Part shown: one piece after another, positions 1 to 4,936 of the stretch
Layout: each line of letters begins with the position of its first letter
Position numbering within the stretch: position 1 is the first letter of the stretch
Assembly (NCBI GenBank): GCA_937891805.1
Contig: CALATK010000008.1
Coordinates: 1 to 5,632 of the forward strand
Source: an uncultured Fibrobacter sp.
GTDB taxonomy: Bacteria; Fibrobacterota; Fibrobacteria; Fibrobacterales; Fibrobacteraceae
DNA: 5,632 nucleotides
Reading direction: 5' to 3'
The notes under the pieces: model-generated
Seen by the model: the letters and a program-made list of their open reading frames with translations, nothing else
What the model was told of the DNA's origin: nothing
Databases searched by the model: none
Program-made: the position numbers and the translations under genes

Positions 1-1004
1 ATCTCGATGGAGGTATTGTATTCAAAACGAAGGCCAAAGGAGAGGCGCTTGTAGTTGATGGCAAGAGCCGCGATGGGGGTAATGCCGTAGCCAGTCTGTT
101 CCACGTCCAGCTCCTTGTCGGAAACCTGGGCGGCCACAGCCTCAAGGGTCTTGGACTTGATCATGAGTTCTTCGGCCTGGGCAGCGTACTGTTCGGCAGC
201 AGCCTTGCTCTGGGCGGCAGAAGCCTTGTCACCGGCGGCGGCGTACTTTTCGGCGGCGGCAGCATACTGCTCGGCGGCACCGGCGGCCTCCCCTGCCTTG
301 CCAGCCAGGTAATCAGAAACGTTCTTGAAGGTAGAGGCGGCTTCCACCATGCTGCCGTCCAGCCCGAGAAGCTCGTTCTTCGGGTTCACCTTGATATTCT
401 TCAGTTCGCCTTCGTAGTGGTTGTAGGCGTAGTTGAAGCGGGCGCCCAGGTAGATAGAGGCAAAGTCCACGATACGGTAGGAGGCACCCAGGGCAAAGCC
501 GAATATGTAGGAGGTTCCCGTCAAGGAAATGTCCGCATCGTAATCCGTCGTTTCGAGACCGTTCTGGGTCAGCATGCCGGGAATCTGGGCCACGGCCACG
601 TCAAAGGAGGGGAATCCGTCCTTGTAGTTCAGGGCGCCACCGCCACCGGTGATTCCGAAATACCCCGAAAGGGCCAGGTTGCCGCGATGCCAGGTCACCA
701 TGGCGCTGGGCATGGCCGGAATCTGGGCCTTGCCGCGGAACTTCTTTTCGCCACCGAACAGCGGGGATTCCGTATAGGTGTTACGGCTCTGCCAGAAAGC
801 CTGGGAGTTGAGGGAGATGTGGAAGCCGTCGGTCATGAAGGCTGTACCGGCGGGGTTGTAGTAGGGAGCGTCCGCCTCGGTAGTGGCATAGCGGGCCACA
901 TTGCGCAGATAGGCCGCGGACTGGTTGGTGTTGGTATTCAGGCCGCTAGCCAAGGCCAGGGACGAAAAAGCGCCCATAAGGCCAATAATTTGGGGGAGTT
1001 TCAT
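1..1004 (-). CDS. OmpP1/FadL-family outer-membrane transport protein (C-terminus beyond the window)
   Basis: The frame is open from an ATG at 1004 to the left edge, giving 334 residues of a longer protein. A signal peptide is clear: MKLPQIIGLMGAFSSLALA, with cleavage predicted before Ser20. The mature start, with QSAAYLRNVAR and a YYNPAG motif at 48-53, is typical of the FadL/OmpP1 family, whose members are outer-membrane barrels that let long-chain fatty acids or other hydrophobic molecules through. Alternating beta-strand segments follow, for example at 164-195 and 306-330. Residues about 222-294 break this pattern: they are alanine-rich and partly built of 7-residue units (AAEQYAA, AAEKYAA, AGDKASA, AQSKAAA at 243-270), which suggests a helical or coiled-coil insert. 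From the strand order I infer that it sits in a loop facing outside. The start is supported by AGAAGG at 1017-1012, seven bases before the ATG. The family call is firm; the substrate is unknown. Confidence 0.85.
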   Translation of the reverse strand, partial: MKLPQIIGLMGAFSSLALASGLNTNTNQSAAYLRNVARYATTEADAPYYNPAGTAFMTDGFHISLNSQAFWQSRNTYTESPLFGGEKKFRGKAQIPAMPSAMVTWHRGNLALSGYFGITGGGGALNYKDGFPSFDVAVAQIPGMLTQNGLETTDYDADISLTGTSYIFGFALGASYRIVDFASIYLGARFNYAYNHYEGELKNIKVNPKNELLGLDGSMVEAASTFKNVSDYLAGKAGEAAGAAEQYAAAAEKYAAAGDKASAAQSKAAAEQYAAQAEELMIKSKTLEAVAAQVSDKELDVEQTGYGITPIAALAINYKRLSFGLRFEYNTSIE

Positions 1005-1059
1005 GAGGGGACCTTCTCTGTTTTGAGGAATTCGGCCCCAAAGTTAGAAATGAATCCCA

Positions 1060-1094
1060 CGAATTTATCTACAATTTGCTTACTTTTTTCTAAC
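1060..1094 (-). promoter_or_regulatory. Candidate promoter for the FadL-like gene
   Basis: In the AT-rich stretch upstream of the FadL-like gene the minus strand reads TAGATA at 1071-1066, a possible -10 box. A weak -35-like TTAGAA lies 16 bases upstream at 1093-1088. This would give a leader of roughly 55 nt containing the AGAAGG ribosome-binding site. The AT-rich context contrasts sharply with the GC-rich DNA at 1130-1215. The hexamers match consensus only in part, so this is a suggestion. Confidence 0.25.
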
Positions 1095-1104
1095 ACGAAG
1101 AAAA

Positions 1105-1215
1105 ATAAAAGCGTTTTGTATGTTTACCCCGTGTCGTGGGCCCGCCCCCATATTGGACTCGGGGGCTTCCCTCGGGTCTATTGGCGGGGCCTGCCGCCAC
1201 GGCGCCTAAACCGCT
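1105..1215. other. Spacer after the permease gene, with a GC-rich part
   Basis: This is the distal part of the 211-nt gap between the permease stop and the FadL-like start. From about 1130 to 1215 it is strikingly rich in runs of G and C, with a short inverted repeat GGCGG (1183-1187) and CCGCC (1194-1198) around a 6-nt loop. No T-run follows that hairpin closely on either strand, so I do not call it a terminator. I see no convincing small gene. Confidence 0.4.
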
Positions 1216-1860
1216 TTAGAGGGACACGAACCGCCGGAGCCCAAAGCTCACGGAAACTGCACACAAGACGACGGAAGCCGCCAAGGTCACCGTAGGCAAC
1301 AACAGTCCCTGCAAGAACACCTCGTGGAACATCTGCACCAGAAGGAGCAGCGGCACAATCAGGAACAGGGAAATATGGGCCGCCGCCCGCACCGTCTTCA
1401 CACGAAGCGAGAGCATCAGGGAAAACGCCGTCGTGAGAAGCACCGCCGAAAGGGCGCCCAGGATAGAAGCCACCGCGGCCACCGCAGGAATATCCGGATG
1501 GGCAAGCCAGTAGGCCGACTGGGCCAAAAGGGAGAACACCACCGGGAAAGGGAGTATGGCCAGAAGCTTACCCCAGAAAAGTGTCGAAGGCTTTATCGGA
1601 GAAAGCTGCAACAGTTCCAGGGAATTGCGTTCCCGCTCCCCCGCGAAGGAATCTCCGGCCAAGGGTGCCCCCATGGGCGCCATGAGGCACCCCAGCAGGA
1701 GCATCATGTAGCCTTCCATGCCTTCCATAATCTGCCCGCCGTAGCGGGAGACCGCAATCCCCTGGCTCGCCGCCAGAATCGCCGGCGGGATGATGAAGGG
1801 AATCCAGAATTTCGGGTCCCGGAATATCAGGCGGATTTCGTGTCTAAAAACGTGGAGCAT
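1216..1860 (-). CDS. ABC-2 type transporter permease subunit
   Basis: This 214-residue inner-membrane protein has about six hydrophobic segments: roughly 18-36, 51-70, 98-119, 124-150, 159-178 and 182-208. Between the second and third lies GDSFAGERERNSLELLQLSP (69-88), the cytoplasmic stretch characteristic of ABC-2 permeases that contacts the ATPase subunit. Members of this family export drugs, polymers, sodium or other cargo together with a separate ATP-binding protein. No such ATPase gene is adjacent here: EttA, encoded upstream, is a soluble translation factor, and the next gene downstream is an outer-membrane protein. The cargo therefore cannot be inferred. The ATG at 1860 fits the family, with a short cytoplasmic N-terminus before the first helix. 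No Shine-Dalgarno sequence precedes it; instead a GC hairpin ends ten bases upstream. The gene lies 95 nt after ettA on the same strand and may be read from the ettA transcript. Confidence 0.82.
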   Translation of the reverse strand: MLHVFRHEIRLIFRDPKFWIPFIIPPAILAASQGIAVSRYGGQIMEGMEGYMMLLLGCLMAPMGAPLAGDSFAGERERNSLELLQLSPIKPSTLFWGKLLAILPFPVVFSLLAQSAYWLAHPDIPAVAAVASILGALSAVLLTTAFSLMLSLRVKTVRAAAHISLFLIVPLLLLVQMFHEVFLQGLLLPTVTLAASVVLCAVSVSFGLRRFVSL

Positions 1861-1870
1861 AAAAATGTGA

Positions 1871-1883
1871 GCGGCAAAGCCGC
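1871..1883 (-). other. GC hairpin just upstream of the permease start
   Basis: A perfect 5-bp inverted repeat, GCGGC and GCCGC around a 3-nt loop, ends 10 nt before the permease ATG. On the minus strand it is followed by TCACATTTTT and then the start codon. It resembles a weak terminator or attenuator, but its stem is short and the T-run is interrupted. It occupies the place where a ribosome-binding site would be expected. Confidence 0.4.
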
Positions 1884-1960
1884 GATGTGTGATGTGAAAT
1901 GTGTAATGTAAAATGGGTTATCCCTCATTCCACATTACACATTCCACACTATGCATTACC
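1884..1960. repeat. Heptanucleotide array that reverses into its own inverted copy
   Basis: Reading the plus strand in sevens from 1884 gives GATGTGT, GATGTGA, AATGTGT, AATGTAA, AATGGGT, TATCCCT, CATTCCA, CATTACA, CATTCCA, CACTATG, CATTACC. The first half is (R)ATGTGN-like and the second half is its reverse complement. In minus-strand RNA, bases 1949-1926 pair with 1915-1892 in an unbroken 24-bp stem with four G-U pairs and a 10-nt loop. In plus-strand RNA those four positions become A-C mismatches, so the fold favours the ettA-to-permease direction. The last unit overlaps the ettA stop codon. No T-run follows, so it looks more like a 3'-end stabiliser, a processing site or a dispersed repeat than a classical terminator. 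Confidence 0.75.
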
Positions 1961-3647
1961 TCTTCAGAGTTTTATATCTAATCGGCTTCGGGTTGTCGGC
2001 ATCTTCGCCGAGGCGCTTGCGACGGTCGGCTTCGTATTCGCTCCAGTTGCCTTCGAACCACACGACCTTGGAGTCGCCTTCGTAAGCGAGGATGTGGGTT
2101 GCGATACGGTCCAGGAACCAGCGGTCATGGGAGATAATCACGGCACAGCCTGCGAACTTGAGGATTGCCTGTTCCAGAGCCTGCAACGTTTCGATGTCCA
2201 AGTCGTTGGTCGGTTCGTCAAGGAACAAGAGGTTGCCCGGCTTCTGCAGGTTCTTTGCCATAAGCACGCGGTTGCGTTCACCGCCCGAAAGCGTGGTGAG
2301 CTTTTTCTGCTGGGCAGCACCCGTGAAGTTGAAGAGCCCGCAATAGGCGCGTCCGTTCATCTTGCGGTCACCCACCATAATCTCGTCGTTGCCGCCGGTG
2401 ATTTCTTCCCACACGGTCTTGCTGTCGTCGAGGCTATCGCGGCCCTGTTCCATGCTGATGATTTCCACGGTCTCGCCAATCTTGAGCGTACCGCCATCGG
2501 GCTTTTCCTGGCCCATAATCATCTTGAACAAAGTAGTCTTACCTGCACCGTTCGGGCCGATAATGCCCACGATGCCGGAGCGCGGCAGGTTGAAGTTCAA
2601 ATCGTCGAAGAGCACCTTGTCGCCAAAGGCCTTCTGCAGGTGTTCCGCCTGGATAACGATATCGCCCAGGCGCTTGCCGTTTGCAATGTGGATCTGCGCC
2701 ACCTTGATCTGTTCGCGAGAATCTTCGGCCAGCAAGTCTTCGTAAGCCTTCAAGCGGGCCTTGCTCTTGGCCTGGCGTGCCTTCGGAGAAGCCTTCACCC
2801 ATTCCTGTTCGCGAGCGAGGCGCTTCTGACGATCAGATTCGCCCTTTTCTTCGTTCTTCATGCGTTCAAGCTTCTGGTCGAGCCACTGGGCGTAATTGCC
2901 TTCCCAAGGAATGCCGCGACCGCGGTCGATTTCCAGAATCCAGTTCGTTACGTTATCGAGGAAGTAACGGTCATGGGTCACCAAAATCACGGAGCCCTTG
3001 TATTCGCGGAGGTGGCGTTCGAGCCAAGCAACCGTTTCGGCGTCCAGGTGGTTCGTCGGTTCGTCGAGGAGCAGCAAATCCGGTTCTTCGAGGAGCAAGC
3101 GGCAGAGAGCCACGCGGCGCTTTTCACCGCCGGAGAGGTTCGTCACCGGCCAGTCGCCCGGCGGGCAGCGGAGAGCATCCATTGCAATTTCGATATTGCG
3201 GTCGAGGCTCCACAAATCCTGTGCGTCGATGATGTCCTGAAGCTTCGCCTGTTCGTCGAGAAGCTTGTTCATCTCGTCATCTTCCATCGGTTCGGCAAAC
3301 TTCATAGAAATTTCGTTGAAGCGGTCAAGAATCGCCTGCTTCTTGGCCACAGCCTGCATCACGTTTTCCTTGACGGTCAAGTTCGGGTCCAGCTGCGGTT
3401 CCTGCGGCAGGTAGCCTGCGGTGCGGCCCGGTTCAATCCACGCTTCGCCCTGGAATTCTTTGTCGATTCCCGCCATGATGCGGAGGAGCGTCGACTTACC
3501 GGCACCGTTCTGGCCGATGATGCCAATCTTTGCGCCGTAGTAGAAACTGAGGGAAATGTCCTTCAGCACCTCCTTGTTAGGCGGGTAGGACTTGGTCATC
3601 TTGTACATGTAGAAAACGAATTTTTCTGCTTTATTCTGTTCGGCCAT
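1956..3647 (-). CDS. ettA: Energy-dependent translational throttle protein EttA (ABC-F ATPase)
   Basis: This 563-residue soluble protein has two ABC ATPase domains and no membrane segment, and is close to the usual EttA length of about 555. The first domain shows Walker A GQNGAGKST (45-53), signature LSGGEKRR (171-178), Walker B with catalytic Glu196 in LLLLDEPTNHLD (191-202) and THDR (224-227). The second has GPNGAGKTT (364-372), LSGGERNR (453-460), LLFLDEPTNDLD with Glu478 (473-484) and SHDR (506-509). The charged stretch at about 100-150 corresponds to the arm, and the Lys/Arg-rich helix at about 250-310 to the linker that reaches into the ribosome. In E. coli, EttA binds the ribosomal E site and adjusts entry into the elongation cycle to the ATP/ADP ratio. 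All catalytic motifs are intact. The N-terminus fits the family well. No Shine-Dalgarno sequence precedes the ATG; the leader consists of CA-rich 7-nt repeats. Confidence 0.95.
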   Translation of the reverse strand: MAEQNKAEKFVFYMYKMTKSYPPNKEVLKDISLSFYYGAKIGIIGQNGAGKSTLLRIMAGIDKEFQGEAWIEPGRTAGYLPQEPQLDPNLTVKENVMQAVAKKQAILDRFNEISMKFAEPMEDDEMNKLLDEQAKLQDIIDAQDLWSLDRNIEIAMDALRCPPGDWPVTNLSGGEKRRVALCRLLLEEPDLLLLDEPTNHLDAETVAWLERHLREYKGSVILVTHDRYFLDNVTNWILEIDRGRGIPWEGNYAQWLDQKLERMKNEEKGESDRQKRLAREQEWVKASPKARQAKSKARLKAYEDLLAEDSREQIKVAQIHIANGKRLGDIVIQAEHLQKAFGDKVLFDDLNFNLPRSGIVGIIGPNGAGKTTLFKMIMGQEKPDGGTLKIGETVEIISMEQGRDSLDDSKTVWEEITGGNDEIMVGDRKMNGRAYCGLFNFTGAAQQKKLTTLSGGERNRVLMAKNLQKPGNLLFLDEPTNDLDIETLQALEQAILKFAGCAVIISHDRWFLDRIATHILAYEGDSKVVWFEGNWSEYEADRRKRLGEDADNPKPIRYKTLKR

Positions 3648-3651
3648 ATTC

Positions 3652-3686
3652 TAGTGATTAGTGGTTAGTGGTTAGTGGTTAGGACT
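3652..3686. repeat. Tandem TAGTGGT heptanucleotide array in the ettA leader
   Basis: The units are TAGTGAT, TAGTGGT, TAGTGGT, TAGTGGT and a diverged TAGGACT. The array begins four bases upstream of the ettA start codon, so the ettA mRNA would carry ACCACTA repeats directly before its ATG. The unit differs in sequence from the array at the other end of ettA, although both have a period of exactly seven. Confidence 0.8.
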
Positions 3687-3731
3687 GAAGGTCCATAGGG
3701 CTTAGCCCGTTGGTGGTTAGGACAAAAGGTC
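3675..3731. repeat. Pair of 19-nt direct repeats
   Basis: GTGGTTAGGACTGAAGGTC (3675-3693) recurs as GTGGTTAGGACAAAAGGTC (3713-3731), matching at 17 of 19 positions with starts 38 nt apart. Each copy contains a small inverted repeat, GAC and GTC or GGTC around five bases. Between them lies the near-palindrome GGGCTTAGCCC (3698-3708). The first copy grows out of the end of the TAGTGGT array. The structure resembles an intergenic repeat element or a regulator-binding region. Confidence 0.6.
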
Positions 3732-3775
3732 TGCGATCAGGTGCAAGGAGTGTGTACCCTAATACCTCATTTCTT

Positions 3776-3806
3776 TTTCAAAGATAACAAAAATCTTTTC
3801 TATACT
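3776..3806 (+). promoter_or_regulatory. Candidate promoter for the Omp85-family gene
   Basis: TATACT at 3801-3806 is a good -10 box in an AT-rich tract. The -35 region is poor: TTTCAA at 3776-3781 lies 19 bases upstream. Transcription would be expected to start around 3812-3815, on or within a few bases of the ATG at 3815. That would leave almost no untranslated leader. Confidence 0.5.
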
Positions 3807-3814
3807 TGTGTGGT

Positions 3815-4873
3815 ATGAAGTTTGTCCGTGGCATTATCGTCTGCCTGCTGCTCAGCATTTTTGCTCGGGCGCAAGACGATGGCGCGCAGGAGCATTTCCA
3901 GCGATTCTCGGTCATGCCTGTAGTCGCCTACTCCGAAGAAACGGAACTGGAATACGGCGGGCTGCTGGTGCTGTTTTTCAAGCCATTCGAAGGGAGCAGC
4001 CATGTTTCCACAATTGACCTGGTGGCCCTGGGCACCACCCGCAACCAGTATGGTTTCCGTCTGTCACCTAATTTTTGGCTCTTGGCAGACCAGGTGCACA
4101 TTCCCTCCATATTCAGGCTTTACAAATGGGAATCTTCCCTCTTTGAAAGGGGCAGCCGCGGAGACTTTGACGCCATCGGCACCTACGAGCGGACCTATTT
4201 CAACGGTTACGTTCCCATTGAACTGAGTTTCGGCATTCCAGACTGGCTGCCCTTCCGCTACGGACCCGTTCTTGATGGCGAAACCCGAAAGAATAAGCTG
4301 GGCGAAATCATTCCGGAAGGGAGCGAAGACGGCTGGTTCATGGGGGGTGGCTACAGGCTGGTCCTGGACAAACGGGACAACCACAACTGGCCTACAAAAG
4401 GTTACTATACGGCCTTCGAAGAAATCTTTTACGGCGGAAACTTCCGTTTCCATACCGAAGAACTAGACCTTCGGTTCTACACGCCACTGTTTTGGAGAAC
4501 ATCCCTTGCCTTGGGTGCTTATTTCAAGCAAAGCCGAGGCGAGGATATTCCTGTAGGTTACCTTGCTGGTTCTGACGGCGTCAAACGTTTCCGCGGAATC
4601 GATTGCGGACTCTGGAACGACAACCAGGTCATGATTTTCCAGATGGAATTCCGGCGGCCCCTGTTCTGGCGGCTAGCGGGAACCATCTTCGGAGAAACCT
4701 TCCAGTCCGGGCCCTATTTTGGCGAAATGCTCAAGCGGAAAATGCACTACTCCGTAGGTTTCGGAGGGCGCCTGGCCCTAAACAGGAGCGAAAAACTCCA
4801 CGCCCGCGGAGACATTTCCCTCATCGACGGAAAGCACATCGGCCTTACCATCGACCTGCGAGAAGCCTTCTAA
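3815..4873 (+). CDS. Barrel-only Omp85/BamA-superfamily outer-membrane protein
   Basis: This 352-residue protein starts with the signal peptide MKFVRGIIVCLLLSIFARA, cleaved before Gln20. The rest reads as a beta-barrel of the bacterial surface antigen (D15) type. VMPVVAYSEETELEYGG (33-49) is the usual opening strand pair. LDKRDNHNWPTKGYY (184-198) matches the family's D-x-R-D-N...P-T-K-G-Y motif. VKRFRGIDCG (256-265) corresponds to the loop-6 (V/I)RG(F/Y) element, here with Ile after RG. The chain ends in Phe, as barrel proteins recognised by the BAM machinery normally do. There are no POTRA domains, so it is not BamA itself. Short relatives are known in many Gram-negative bacteria, mostly of unknown role in protein or lipid movement across the outer membrane. 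I chose the ATG at 3815 because a TTG nine bases upstream overlaps the -10 box and adds nothing to the signal peptide. No Shine-Dalgarno sequence is visible. Confidence 0.85.
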   Translation: MKFVRGIIVCLLLSIFARAQDDGAQEHFQRFSVMPVVAYSEETELEYGGLLVLFFKPFEGSSHVSTIDLVALGTTRNQYGFRLSPNFWLLADQVHIPSIFRLYKWESSLFERGSRGDFDAIGTYERTYFNGYVPIELSFGIPDWLPFRYGPVLDGETRKNKLGEIIPEGSEDGWFMGGGYRLVLDKRDNHNWPTKGYYTAFEEIFYGGNFRFHTEELDLRFYTPLFWRTSLALGAYFKQSRGEDIPVGYLAGSDGVKRFRGIDCGLWNDNQVMIFQMEFRRPLFWRLAGTIFGETFQSGPYFGEMLKRKMHYSVGFGGRLALNRSEKLHARGDISLIDGKHIGLTIDLREAF

Positions 4874-4911
4874 AAAAAAACGGCGCACCGCTGCAGAAAA
4901 ACGGTACGCCG
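4872..4911 (-). terminator. Rho-independent terminator of serA
   Basis: On the minus strand a 10-bp stem, CGGCGTACCG (4911-4902) with CGGTGCGCCG (4890-4881), closes an 11-nt loop and is followed directly by nine T residues (4880-4872). One pair is G-U. In plus-strand RNA that pair becomes an A-C mismatch and no T-run follows, so it should act mainly on transcripts from serA. It starts 25 nt after the serA stop, and its T-run overlaps the stop codon of the convergent Omp85 gene. Confidence 0.9.
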
Positions 4912-4936
4912 AAGAAATTGAGAAAATGTACGAAAA

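Noticed and set aside
1138..1189. Possible G-quadruplex on the plus strand
   Set aside because: The four G-runs are separated by loops of about 20, 8 and 9 bases, too long for a convincing quadruplex.
417..1295. Long open frame on the plus strand across the FadL-like gene and spacer
   Set aside because: It lies antisense to a well-supported gene with signal peptide and family motifs, and its translation is low-complexity with no recognisable domain.
1871..1949. Intrinsic terminator between ettA and the permease
   Set aside because: The long hairpin has no T-run after it, and the short GC hairpin has only an interrupted one that merges into the permease start codon. Read-through seems possible.
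1899..3668. Very long plus-strand open frame covering ettA
   Set aside because: It is a mirror of ettA codon bias: the minus frame carries every ABC-F motif, and the plus translation resembles no protein family I know.
3745..3786. AAGGAG at 3745-3750 followed by a GTG that opens an 11-codon frame
   Set aside because: The spacing to the GTG is one base, too short for initiation, and the peptide ends just before the proposed promoter. It is most likely chance.
3806..3814. TTG at 3806 as start of the Omp85-family protein
   Set aside because: It overlaps the last base of the -10 box, has no ribosome-binding site and adds only three residues; the ATG at 3815 gives a clean signal peptide.
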